This document shows positions 33,648-41,511 of a DNA stretch of 64,000 bases, piece by piece. This DNA comes from Polyangiaceae bacterium. Lineage in GTDB: Bacteria > Myxococcota_A > Polyangia > Polyangiales > Polyangiaceae. Numbering within the stretch: position 1 is the first letter of the stretch; the number at the start of each line of letters is the position of its first letter. The stretch lies in NCBI GenBank assembly GCA_020633235.1, contig JACKEA010000002.1, positions 1,240,001 to 1,304,000 of the forward strand, given 5' to 3'. A model generated the notes under the pieces. The model was not told the DNA's origin, ran no database searches, and saw only the letters and a program-made list of their open reading frames with translations. Both the position numbers and the translations under genes were made by a program.

Positions 33648-35231
33648 ATGCGCAAGAACCCGGTCTTTTGGCTGGGCGGCGCGGTGGTGGTGGGGCTCAC
33701 CCTGCTGGCACTGGTGGTCGTCGCGGCACCGGCACGGAGCGCGTCTCCGGCGGGTTTCGTGCGCGTGGCGACGGCGGCGGAGCCGAAGAGCCTCGACCCC
33801 CACGTCACGACGTCGCTGGAAGACTTCCGCATCCTCTCCAACGTGTACGAGGGCCTGGTGCGCTTTGCGCCGGGAACGCTGGGGGTGGAGCCGGCACTGG
33901 CGGAAAGCTGGACCGTGTCCCAGGACGGCACCTCCCTGGTGTTTCGTCTGCGCCGGGGCGTCAGGTTTCATGATGGAACGTCCTTCGACGCCGAAGCCGT
34001 GAAGTTCAACCTCGAGCGCTTGCTGGACGAGCACCATCCCTTCCACGACACCGGGCCATTCCCCCTCGCCTTCTTCTTGGACTCCATCCGCGAGGTCACG
34101 GTGCTCGATGCGCACCGCGTTCGCCTGTCGCTGAACGAGCCGTTTGCGCCACTGCTGGCGAATCTCGCCTATCCCATCGGCTTCATGGTCTCTCCAGCCG
34201 CCGTGAAGCGCTGGGGCAAGCAGTTCGGCCGCCACGGGTGTGGCACGGGACCCTTCGCCATCGAGCGCTGGGCGCAAGATCGCGCAGTGACCCTGGAGCG
34301 CAACGACCACTACTGGGCGGCGCCGGCAAAGCTCGAGCGCGCGGAGTTCCGCACCATCGTCGACCCCATGACGCGCATCGCGGAGCTACGCGCGGGAGGC
34401 ATCGACGTGCTGCCCGAAGTGCCCGCCGACGCCCTCGGGTTCTTTCGACACCGCGCGGGCTATGGCGTGCTGTCCGAGGGCGGTCCCCACGTCTGGTTTC
34501 TGATCCTGAACACCAAGAAGGCGCCCTTCGACGACGCTCGCGCACGCCGCGCCGTGAACCTCGCCGTGGACAAGCAGCGCATCGTGGATCGGGTGCTGGA
34601 AGGCACCGCGACCGTCGCTCCCGGCGCGATCCCCGCCGCCTTCGGCGATGCCCACGACCCGGGAGTTCGGCCCTACCCGCACGATCCCGAGCGCGCCAAG
34701 GCGCTGCTCGCGGCGGCCGGGGTAGCGCCGGGAACGGAGCTCTCCTGCCTGATCCCCAAAGGTGGCAGTGGCATGCTGGAGCCCGAGCTGATGGCCACCG
34801 CCATCCAAGCGGATCTGGCCAAGGTGGGGCTGGTGCTGCGCATCCGCACTTGGGAGTGGAATGCCTACCTGAAGGAGGTCAACCCCGGCCTCGGGAGCGA
34901 CGTGGACATGGCCGCCATGGCCTGGATGACCAATGATCCGGACACGCTGCCGTATCTCGCGCTCAGGTCCGGCGCGCTGCCGCCCAAGGGCTTCAACTCC
35001 GGCTACTACCGGAATCCGCGCGTGGACGAGCTGGTGGAGGCCGCACGCCGAGAAGGCGATCCCGCGCGGCGTAGCGCCCTGTACCGAAAGCTCGACCGCG
35101 TGGTCCACGACGACGCGCCGTGGCTGTTCGTCGCCAGTTGGAAGCAGAACGTCGTGTTTCGCGAGCGCGTCCTCGGGCTGGCGCTCGATCCCACCTTTTG
35201 GCTGCGCCTGCGGGGCGCGAGCACGCGCTGA
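33648..35231 (+). CDS. ABC transporter substrate-binding protein, peptide/nickel type (family 5)
   Basis: 527 residues. An N-terminal hydrophobic segment (residues 8-30) is a signal or anchor. The mature part begins RVATAAEPKSLDPHVTT and shows the family blocks VYEGLVRF, LRRGVRFHDGTSFDAEAVKFNLER and ARRAVNLAVDKQRIV. It binds oligopeptides, nickel chelates or similar ligands in the periplasm and passes them to the two permeases that follow. ATG 33648 was chosen because the signal starts there. Ligand not predictable. Confidence 0.9.
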   Translation: MRKNPVFWLGGAVVVGLTLLALVVVAAPARSASPAGFVRVATAAEPKSLDPHVTTSLEDFRILSNVYEGLVRFAPGTLGVEPALAESWTVSQDGTSLVFRLRRGVRFHDGTSFDAEAVKFNLERLLDEHHPFHDTGPFPLAFFLDSIREVTVLDAHRVRLSLNEPFAPLLANLAYPIGFMVSPAAVKRWGKQFGRHGCGTGPFAIERWAQDRAVTLERNDHYWAAPAKLERAEFRTIVDPMTRIAELRAGGIDVLPEVPADALGFFRHRAGYGVLSEGGPHVWFLILNTKKAPFDDARARRAVNLAVDKQRIVDRVLEGTATVAPGAIPAAFGDAHDPGVRPYPHDPERAKALLAAAGVAPGTELSCLIPKGGSGMLEPELMATAIQADLAKVGLVLRIRTWEWNAYLKEVNPGLGSDVDMAAMAWMTNDPDTLPYLALRSGALPPKGFNSGYYRNPRVDELVEAARREGDPARRSALYRKLDRVVHDDAPWLFVASWKQNVVFRERVLGLALDPTFWLRLRGASTR

Positions 35232-35234
35232 GCC

Positions 35235-36173
35235 ATGGCTCGCTATCTCCTCGAACGCGTGCTCGGGCTGCTGTTCGTGCTGTTCGGCATCAGCGTGGTG
35301 GTGTTCCTGCTGATGGCGGTGGTCCCCGGCAACAGCGCCCACGCCTTGCTCGGCCCCTACGCCACCGAGGAGCGCGTGGCGGCGCTGTCCCGCAGCATGG
35401 GGCTCGATCGACCGGTGCCACTGCAGTATCTGAGCTGGCTCTCGGGCGTGCTCAGCGGCGACCTCGGCCGCTCCTATGCCCTCAATCGTCCCGTCGTCGA
35501 CGTCGTCTTCGAACGCCTGGGCCCGACTCTGCTCTTGGGCGGCGCAGCGCTGCTGTTTGGCACCGTGCTCGGTCTTTTCATGGGTGCCGTTTCGGCGCGG
35601 AACCACGCGCGCCCGACGGATACCACCCTGCGCGTCGTCTCCCTCGTCGGGATCAGCACCCCTGCGTTCTGGCTCGGCATGTCGCTCATGCTCGCCTTCG
35701 CCGTGTGGCTGCACTGGTTCCCGGTGAGCGGCATCGGCACGCCGAAGACGCCCTTGCGCGTGGCGCATCATCTTGCCCTGCCCGCCATCACGCTGGGAGC
35801 GGTGTGTGCCGGCGTCATCGCGCGCATGACCCGCACCGCCATGCTCGAGGTCACCGATGCCGACTTCGTGCGCGTGGCGCGAGCCAAGGGCCTGTCACAA
35901 TCCGATGCCATCTACCGTCATGCGTTCTTGGTGGCGCTGTCCCGGGTGATCCCGGTCATCGGTCTGCAAGCGGGCTACGTGCTGGGCGGCGCCGTGTACG
36001 TGGAGACGGTGTTCCAATGGCCCGGTCTGGGGCTGCTGCTGGTGAACGCCATCGAGAAGCGGGACCTGTTCTTGGCCCAAGGCGCGGTGCTGGTAATGGC
36101 CGCGGCGTACGTGCTGGTGAACCTATCCACGGACCTCTTGCAGCGCGCGCTGGATCCGAGGGTGAGAGCATGA
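35235..36173 (+). CDS. ABC transporter permease, DppB type
   Basis: 312 residues with six membrane helices. The N-terminal ARYLLERVLGLLFVLFGISVVVF and the PGNSA region are typical of DppB/OppB. The ABC coupling motif is DFVRVARAKGLSQSDAIYRHAF. It pairs with the DppC-type permease to form the channel for the substrate-binding protein gene 3 bases upstream. Its TGA overlaps the ATG of the next gene. Confidence 0.92.
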   Translation: MARYLLERVLGLLFVLFGISVVVFLLMAVVPGNSAHALLGPYATEERVAALSRSMGLDRPVPLQYLSWLSGVLSGDLGRSYALNRPVVDVVFERLGPTLLLGGAALLFGTVLGLFMGAVSARNHARPTDTTLRVVSLVGISTPAFWLGMSLMLAFAVWLHWFPVSGIGTPKTPLRVAHHLALPAITLGAVCAGVIARMTRTAMLEVTDADFVRVARAKGLSQSDAIYRHAFLVALSRVIPVIGLQAGYVLGGAVYVETVFQWPGLGLLLVNAIEKRDLFLAQGAVLVMAAAYVLVNLSTDLLQRALDPRVRA

Positions 36174-37009
36174 AGGGCGCCCTGACGCGCACCCTTCGGC
36201 GCCCCGAAGTTCTCGTCAGTGCGGGGCTCCTGGCCGCCGTGGTGCTCGCCTGCGTGCTCGCCCCGGTGTTGCCCCTGCGCGATCCCGCCACGACGAACCT
36301 GGACGCGCGCCTCCTTGCTCCGCTGAGCTCCGGTCACCTGCTGGGCACCGATCAGCTCGGTCGAGATCTCCTCGCCCGGCTCGTGTTCGGCACACGGCTG
36401 TCGCTCTTGGTTGCGCTCTCCGGAGTGAGCGTCGCCGCCGTGTTCGGCACGCTCGCGGGGATCGTCGCCGCCTACCGGGGGCATCTCGCCGACATGGCCA
36501 TCATGCGCAGCGTGGACGTGCTCATGGCCTTCCCCTACTTGCTGCTGGCACTCGCCATCGTCGCCGCCCTGGGCCCCGGGTTGACCAACGCCACGCTGGC
36601 CATTGCCATCGTCAACATCCCGTTCTTTGCGCGCACGGTTCGCGGTGCGACGCTGAGCATCGTGCAGGAAGAGTACGTGGCAGCGGCGCGCGCCACGGGA
36701 GCCACCAGCCTGCGCGTCATGTCGCGACACGTGCTCCCGAACGTCATGCCCGTAGTCACCGTGGCCGCCAGCACCAGCATCGGGTGGATGATCGTCGAGA
36801 CCGCCGGGCTCAGCTTCTTGGGCTTGGGCGCCCAACCGCCCACGGCCGACCTGGGCGGCCTGCTCGGCCAGTCGCGGTATCTGATGGCGACGGCGCCCCA
36901 CGTTGCCCTGGTCCCCGGGACGGCCCTGCTCTTGGTGGTGGTCGCGCTCAATCTGGTGGGGGACGGACTGCGCCAGGGTCTGGACCCAAAGCTCGGAAAT
37001 CTCGATTGA
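36170..37009 (+). CDS. ABC transporter permease, DppC type
   Basis: 279 residues. The DppC family start (LRRPEVLVSAGLLAAVVLACVLAPVLP), HLLGTDQLGRDLLARLVFG and the EEYVAAARATGATSLRVMSRHVLPN coupling loop are all present. ATG 36170 overlaps the DppB stop (ATGA). No ATP-binding subunit genes follow, so the transporter must borrow ATPases encoded elsewhere. A hairpin lies just after the stop. Confidence 0.92.
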   Translation: MKGALTRTLRRPEVLVSAGLLAAVVLACVLAPVLPLRDPATTNLDARLLAPLSSGHLLGTDQLGRDLLARLVFGTRLSLLVALSGVSVAAVFGTLAGIVAAYRGHLADMAIMRSVDVLMAFPYLLLALAIVAALGPGLTNATLAIAIVNIPFFARTVRGATLSIVQEEYVAAARATGATSLRVMSRHVLPNVMPVVTVAASTSIGWMIVETAGLSFLGLGAQPPTADLGGLLGQSRYLMATAPHVALVPGTALLLVVVALNLVGDGLRQGLDPKLGNLD

Positions 37010-37015
37010 AACCCT

Positions 37016-37040
37016 GGGGTGCCGAGGAAAATGGCACCCC
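37016..37040 (+). terminator. Hairpin after the permease operon
   Basis: GGGGTGCC and GGCACCCC form a perfect 8-base-pair stem with a 9-base loop, starting 7 bases after the DppC-type stop. No T run follows, so it is only a terminator-like structure. Confidence 0.45.
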
Positions 37041-37056
37041 CATGACGATTCTCATT

Positions 37057-37077
37057 TGAAAGTGAATGTCACTTTCA
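37057..37077. promoter_or_regulatory. Fur-like operator before the outer-membrane protein / cytochrome c genes
   Basis: TGAAAGTGA-ATG-TCACTTTCA is a perfect 9-3-9 palindrome ending 13 bases before the ATG at 37091, in an AT-rich patch. Its central 19 bases match 12 of 19 positions of the classical Fur box. It also resembles the site at 60393-60429 closely, sharing TCATTTGAAA and the TGAA/GTCA blocks in one orientation. Confidence 0.6.
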
Positions 37078-37090
37078 TTAAGAACGGGGC

Positions 37091-37879
37091 ATGACTTTCT
37101 CGAGAGCCCTCCTTGGTGCCGTCCTTGGCATTGCGGTGCTCACGCTGCCCGCCGTAGCGGCGGCCAACGACCGTCATTTCACCTACACCTACGAGACCGC
37201 GGTGCTTCCGCCCGGCGCTCGTGAGCTCGAGGTGTGGACCACGTGGCGCGCCGGCCGCGAGCGCTACTACTCCCGCTTCGATCATCGCTTGGAGCTGGAG
37301 GTCGGCGTGGCCAAGAACTTGATGACCTCCCTGTACATCAACTTCACCGGGCTCACGGAAGAGGACGACACCGGACAGCGGGCGTCGGAGTTCGAGTACG
37401 AGGGCGTGTCCAACGAGTGGAAGCTCAAGCTGTCGGATCCAGTGGCAGACGCCGTCGGCTTCGGCCTGTACGGCGAGGTGACCGCTGCGCCCAGCGAATA
37501 CGAAGCGGAAGCGAAGCTCCTGTTCGACAAGCGCGTGGGCGACGTGCTGATCGCCATGAACCTCGTCGGCGAATCGGAATGGAAAGTCCAAAAGGACGAG
37601 ACCGAGACGGAGCTGGCCGTCACTCCGGTCGCCGGCGTCAGCTACATCGTGAATCCGAGCTTCTCGGCCGGCGTCGAAATCCAGAACGAGAACGTCATCG
37701 AGGAAGGCGAGCTCGAGCACTCGGTCCTGTCCGCCGGACCGGTGATCTCCTACAGCACCGAAACCTGGTGGACCACGCTGACGTTCTTGCCGCAGATCAC
37801 GGACTTCAAGAAGGGCGGCATCGACGACGAAGCCCACGAGCGCGTGCAAGTCCGCCTGTTGCTCTCGTCCCACCTGTAG
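37091..37879 (+). CDS. Outer-membrane beta-barrel-type protein
   Basis: 262 residues. A Sec signal peptide (to about VAAAN) precedes amphipathic strands with alternating aromatic and charged residues (HFTYTYETAVLPPGARELEVWTT), typical of small outer-membrane barrels, ending in a short hydrophobic C-terminus (LLLSSHL). No named family is certain. It follows a Fur-like palindrome and is followed 4 bases later by a cytochrome c lipoprotein gene, so both may be made under iron (or other metal) control. Role unknown. Confidence 0.75.
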   Translation: MTFSRALLGAVLGIAVLTLPAVAAANDRHFTYTYETAVLPPGARELEVWTTWRAGRERYYSRFDHRLELEVGVAKNLMTSLYINFTGLTEEDDTGQRASEFEYEGVSNEWKLKLSDPVADAVGFGLYGEVTAAPSEYEAEAKLLFDKRVGDVLIAMNLVGESEWKVQKDETETELAVTPVAGVSYIVNPSFSAGVEIQNENVIEEGELEHSVLSAGPVISYSTETWWTTLTFLPQITDFKKGGIDDEAHERVQVRLLLSSHL

Positions 37880-37882
37880 CCG

Positions 37883-38197
37883 ATGAAAGCGCTGCTCCTC
37901 GCCTGCATCGTCACCGCCGCCGTGCTCGCCAGCTGCACCGGACAGGTCCCGGAGCCCACGAGCGCCCACGTGGCCCGGGCCCAGGCGCGCTGGCCCGACA
38001 CCACGGCCCGAGATCTGCGCGCCGGCCGGGAGCTGTTCGTGGAGCGCTGTTCCGGCTGCCACACCTTGCCGCGCCCCAGCCAACACAGCGCCAAGGAGTG
38101 GCCGGGGATCATGGCCAAGATGACCCCACTGGTGCACATGAAGCCGGATCAGATCGAGAAAGTGCAGCGCTACCTGATGGTGGTTTCCGAGCCCTGA
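37883..38197 (+). CDS. Cytochrome c-like lipoprotein
   Basis: 104 residues. The lipobox VLASC is followed by a small c-type cytochrome domain. The heme-binding motif CSGCH is near residue 56, and Met residues near 75-85 (MAKMTPLVHMKP) could be the sixth heme ligand. It is the size of a single-heme electron carrier tethered to the membrane. It starts 4 bases after the outer-membrane protein gene and shares its putative Fur-like control. Confidence 0.85.
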   Translation: MKALLLACIVTAAVLASCTGQVPEPTSAHVARAQARWPDTTARDLRAGRELFVERCSGCHTLPRPSQHSAKEWPGIMAKMTPLVHMKPDQIEKVQRYLMVVSEP

Positions 38198-38217
38198 CGT
38201 AAGCTCTGTCTCGTCGC

Positions 38218-38847
38218 ATGAGCTACCGCGACGATCGACAGGCCCTCAGAGAGCAGAACGAGCAGCTCCAAGCGGAGCTCGAGCGCGCCAAGACGGAGAT
38301 CCGGCAGCTGGAGAGCGCCCAGCGAGAGCCGCGGGGACTCTGGCTCGCCCTGCTCACGACCCTGGTGCTGTGCACCACGGTCTCCGTCGTCTTGGTTCGG
38401 CTCGGCAGCTCCCTGGGTGAGGCCGCGGCGCTCTTGGGGGGCGCCATCGTTCTCGTCGTCGCGTTCCTCGGGCGGCAGCTTTCGGTGGTGGAGCCCGACG
38501 AGGCATTGGTCGTGTATCGACGCCATCGCCTCGAGATCCTGCGCGGCGGCCGAGTCTTGCGCCTACCCGGCGACCGGGTCACGCGGGTCGATCTGGGGGC
38601 GGTCCCGGTGCTGTTCCAACGCGGAGACGACCCCTGGGGCGCCGTCGTTCGGGTTCGCGACGACGAGGCGGCCATCGAGCGCGCTGCGCGGGATTGCGCG
38701 GATCGCGACCAGATCCGCCGACGTTCAGCCACGATCCTCGAGCACCTCGCGGCGAGGGACGCGCTCTCCCTGGAGCTCGCCGCCGCACCGGAGCTCGAAA
38801 GCCACGGCCTCGAGTTGATCGAGCTCGCGTCCTTCGAGGAGGGCTGA
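38218..38847 (+). CDS. Coiled-coil membrane protein with SPFH-like start
   Basis: 209 residues. A coiled coil (residues 8-38, ALREQNEQLQAELERAKTEI) precedes two adjacent membrane helices (about 42-88) and then SVVEPDEALVVYRRHRLEILRGG, like the opening strands of SPFH/band-7 domains. Here the domain is short and the protein ends before the usual helical half. TAAGCT lies 12 bases before the ATG. The next gene starts 2 bases after the stop and has a similar layout. Function unknown. Confidence 0.62.
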   Translation: MSYRDDRQALREQNEQLQAELERAKTEIRQLESAQREPRGLWLALLTTLVLCTTVSVVLVRLGSSLGEAAALLGGAIVLVVAFLGRQLSVVEPDEALVVYRRHRLEILRGGRVLRLPGDRVTRVDLGAVPVLFQRGDDPWGAVVRVRDDEAAIERAARDCADRDQIRRRSATILEHLAARDALSLELAAAPELESHGLELIELASFEEG

Positions 38848-38849
38848 GC

Positions 38850-39335
38850 GTGGGGTTCGTGGAGCTCGGCGTCGTGATCGCCCTTGCGGTGGCCGCGCTG
38901 CTCTCGGGCTTCGTGGTGCTGCCGCGACGCGGAAGCTGGCTGATCGTCGCAGGGCGCCGCGGCCCCTCCGGGCGCGGATTCTCCCTCGCCAACGGCGCCA
39001 CGCTCCGAGCTCCGCTCCTGGAGCGCGTGCTGCGCCTGTCGCGTGGCGCTCTGATCGTCGAAGCGGCGGGGCAACGCGCCACGGTCCGTCGCAAGGGCGA
39101 CCCATCGAGCATCGGCCGATTGCTGGGTGCCAGCGAGGACGACACTCGCACCATGGCGCGCATCGCCCTCGCCCGGGCCGCTGCCGAGGCGGGCGACGAT
39201 CCCGAGCGTTTCCGGGCGGAGGCGGGCCGACGTCTCGGCCGGCTGGGGCTGAGCCTGGACCGCCTGGAACCGGCGCGCGAAGATGACGCGGATGGAAACC
39301 GCATTGGTGACCGGCGCTACCGGAGCGATCGGTGA
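38850..39335 (+). CDS. Short membrane protein with SPFH/flotillin-like strands
   Basis: 161 residues. One N-terminal transmembrane helix (about residues 5-25) is followed by SWLIVAGRRGPSGRGFSLANG and repeated beta strands (LSRGALIVEAAGQRATVRRKG), which recall flotillin-type domains, then a helical tail (RTMARIALARAAAEAG). GTG 38850 is 2 bases after the previous gene, so the two are probably a co-translated pair. The 3' end overlaps the SDR start by 53 bases. Family only tentative. Confidence 0.55.
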   Translation: MGFVELGVVIALAVAALLSGFVVLPRRGSWLIVAGRRGPSGRGFSLANGATLRAPLLERVLRLSRGALIVEAAGQRATVRRKGDPSSIGRLLGASEDDTRTMARIALARAAAEAGDDPERFRAEAGRRLGRLGLSLDRLEPAREDDADGNRIGDRRYRSDR

Positions 39336-40044
39336 GGCCATCGCCCGCGGCCTGGCCCAGCGAGGGCTTCGCGTCGTGCTCGCCGCCCGCAGCCCGAAGT
39401 CGGCCCGGGCCGTTGCCGAGCGCATCGGCGGCGACGTCTCCGTGGAGGACGTCGAGCTCGGAAGCGCAGCCTCCATCTCCGCCCTCCGGCAGCGTTGGCG
39501 CGGCCCGTTGGACGTCTTGGTGAACGACGCCGCCATCGCGCCACGCAAGAAGGAGCTGACCGAAGAGGGGCTCGAGCGGCAGTTCGCCGTGAACGTCCTC
39601 GGCTACACGCGCATGCTCGCGCGCTTTGCGGACGTGCTGGCCGAGTCCCCCCGCGCGCGCGTCGTGAACGTGGCCAGCTACTGGGCGGGGGACCTCCGGC
39701 TGGACGATCTCATGTTCGAGCGCCGCCCTTACGACAACGACACCGCTTATCGACAATCGAAGCAGGCGAACCGCATGCTCACCGCGGCGTGGGCGGAACG
39801 GCTTCCGAACATCGCCATCAACGCTTGCCACCCAGGAGACGTCAGGAGCACCTTGTCGCTGTCCCTTGGCTTCGGCGGTCACGAGACGCCGGAACAGGGA
39901 GCGGCCACGCCGCTGTGGCTGGCTCTCGAGGCGCCCCGCGTGACCGGCAAGTACTTCGCCCGCTGCCGCGAGGAAAGCTGTCGCTTTGCTCGCGACCGCA
40001 GCGCGGTGGAAGCGCTGTACGAGATCTGCCAGCGCTTCGACTGA
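39283..40044 (+). CDS. Short-chain dehydrogenase/reductase (SDR)
   Basis: 253 residues. The NAD(P)-binding loop TGATGAIG (residues 11-18), NDAAI (in place of NNAG), and catalytic AYRQSKQAN (Tyr-x3-Lys) give a classical SDR, most like the retinol-dehydrogenase-type branch. A Ser in NVASYWAG is the third catalytic residue. It reduces or oxidises a hydroxyl/keto group; the substrate is unknown. ATG 39283 or 39292 may be used. Both begin inside the end of the upstream gene. Confidence 0.9.
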   Translation: MTRMETALVTGATGAIGEAIARGLAQRGLRVVLAARSPKSARAVAERIGGDVSVEDVELGSAASISALRQRWRGPLDVLVNDAAIAPRKKELTEEGLERQFAVNVLGYTRMLARFADVLAESPRARVVNVASYWAGDLRLDDLMFERRPYDNDTAYRQSKQANRMLTAAWAERLPNIAINACHPGDVRSTLSLSLGFGGHETPEQGAATPLWLALEAPRVTGKYFARCREESCRFARDRSAVEALYEICQRFD

Positions 40045-40048
40045 CGTT

Positions 40049-40810
40049 TCAGGCGTCCGGGAAGCGGGACGACAGCTCTCCGCGCATGAACTCTCGCGAC
40101 AGACTGAGCACGGCACGACCGTAGGCCTTGGGCGCCTCCGTGAAATAGCCGCGGCGGTCGAGCGCTTGGATGAAGCCTGCAGCGTCGCCCCGCCGCGCGG
40201 CGTCCACGGCCTCGGGGTAGCGCCTCCGGAGCATGTCGATGTAATCCCGCGCACCGGCTTCCGGTGTGGCGTACGCCCGAAAGCGACTGCGCACCCGACG
40301 CGAGCCCTCTTCCGTTTCCTCCCAGGTCCACCACAAGGCGCTGCCGCCGTCCGGCGCGCGACCTTTCAGCCCGGCGAAGTTGTAGTCGACCATCCACCGC
40401 CCCCGCCCCGTCTCCAGTGCCCACTGCGCCCACAGCACCCCGACGACCTTGGCGCTGGCGCGCTCCGAGAGCACGTCCGCCCAGGCGTTGCCCAGATGGC
40501 GAGCAGCATCCGCCGGGTCCATCGGCGTCGGACGCTTCCACCAGGTCGCGGGGGAGTCCTCGTCGCTGTCGGACGCTGCTTCGATTTCTGCCGCCGGCGC
40601 CTCGGTGACCGCCTCCACGGCAGGGAGGTCGCGGGCGGCGCGCGCTTCCGAGGCGTGCGCCGCTGGCTCTCCAAGCCAGCCGGCCAGCGCCACCACGCCG
40701 CCCACGACGCCTCCCACCACGCCGATGCCCAGTCCCGTCAGGCGACCGGACCAGCGGCTCTCGCTCGGGCGGCGCGGCGCCGCAGGCCATTTGACGTCAC
40801 GTACGTGCAC
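40049..40810 (-). CDS. Glucosaminidase-domain (FlgJ-type) membrane-anchored hydrolase
   Basis: 253 residues. A basic N-terminus and one transmembrane helix (about residues 26-48) precede a Glu/Ala-rich linker. The muramidase/glucosaminidase domain from about 110 has WAQWALETGRG, in which Glu is the expected catalytic acid, NFAGLKG and FRAYATPEAGARDYIDML. It probably cuts peptidoglycan glycan strands in the periplasm. Start GTG 40810. It lies 38 bases after the Nudix gene in the same direction, so it could be a last member of that operon. Confidence 0.83.
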   Translation of the reverse strand: MHVRDVKWPAAPRRPSESRWSGRLTGLGIGVVGGVVGGVVALAGWLGEPAAHASEARAARDLPAVEAVTEAPAAEIEAASDSDEDSPATWWKRPTPMDPADAARHLGNAWADVLSERASAKVVGVLWAQWALETGRGRWMVDYNFAGLKGRAPDGGSALWWTWEETEEGSRRVRSRFRAYATPEAGARDYIDMLRRRYPEAVDAARRGDAAGFIQALDRRGYFTEAPKAYGRAVLSLSREFMRGELSSRFPDA

Positions 40811-40848
40811 GGCACGAAATTGAAGCGGACTCGGGCGCCGACGGCCAA

Positions 40849-41511
40849 CTACTGGACCACGCTCTGAAAACTTGGCCGATAGCGCAGCCGCCGGCGGTCG
40901 AAGCGAAAGAGCTCGGCGGAGCGGTGGGCCACCCCGGACTGGCGCTCGCCCGTTGGCACCAGGAGGCCCGTCGCCTGGGCACGGCGCCGGAAATTCCGCC
41001 GATCCAGCGCCTCACCCAGAGCGGCTTCCTGAACCGCCTGCAGCTGGGAGAGGGTGAACTTCTGCGGCAAGAGCTCTGCGCCCAAGAGGGAGGTGGTCGC
41101 TTCCGCAGTCACTCGATCGAGGCCGGCGCGCAGCATCTCGTCGTGGTCGAACGCCAGGCGCTTGGCGCGTCGAACCGGCAGCCATCGGACAGCGGCGGCG
41201 TCGCTGGCCGCCCGCGGCTGGGCGTCTTGCAGGCGAACCATCACCAAGAACGCGACGCTGATGGTGCGCCCACGCGGATCCCGATCCGGCGCGTCCCACA
41301 CTCCGAGCTGCTCCGCATGCTCGCCCACCACGCCGGTCTCTTCCTCGAGCTCGCGGAGCGCAGTCCGCTCCAAGCGTTCGCCTGGCTCCATGAACCCTCC
41401 CGGAAGCGCCAGCTGTCCTCGACACGGGTCGTTCGCGCGTTCCACGAGCAGGACCACGAGGTCCTTACCGTCAAAACCGAGGGTCACGGCGTCCGCGGTG
41501 AGCGCCGTCAT
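40849..41511 (-). CDS. Nudix hydrolase with C-terminal winged helix (NrtR-like)
   Basis: 220 residues. The Nudix box is intact (Gly39, Glu45, Arg53, Glu54, Glu57, Glu58, Gly60: the GX5EX7REUXEEXGU pattern). The C-terminal half resembles the winged helix of NrtR-type regulators of NAD metabolism (TLSQLQAVQEAALGEALDRRNFRRR). True NrtR repressors often have a degraded Nudix box; here it is complete, so it may hydrolyse ADP-ribose or an NAD-related nucleotide as well as sense it. Its ATG overlaps the nadE stop (ATGA), tying it to NAD supply. Confidence 0.88.
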   Translation of the reverse strand: MTALTADAVTLGFDGKDLVVLLVERANDPCRGQLALPGGFMEPGERLERTALRELEEETGVVGEHAEQLGVWDAPDRDPRGRTISVAFLVMVRLQDAQPRAASDAAAVRWLPVRRAKRLAFDHDEMLRAGLDRVTAEATTSLLGAELLPQKFTLSQLQAVQEAALGEALDRRNFRRRAQATGLLVPTGERQSGVAHRSAELFRFDRRRLRYRPSFQSVVQ

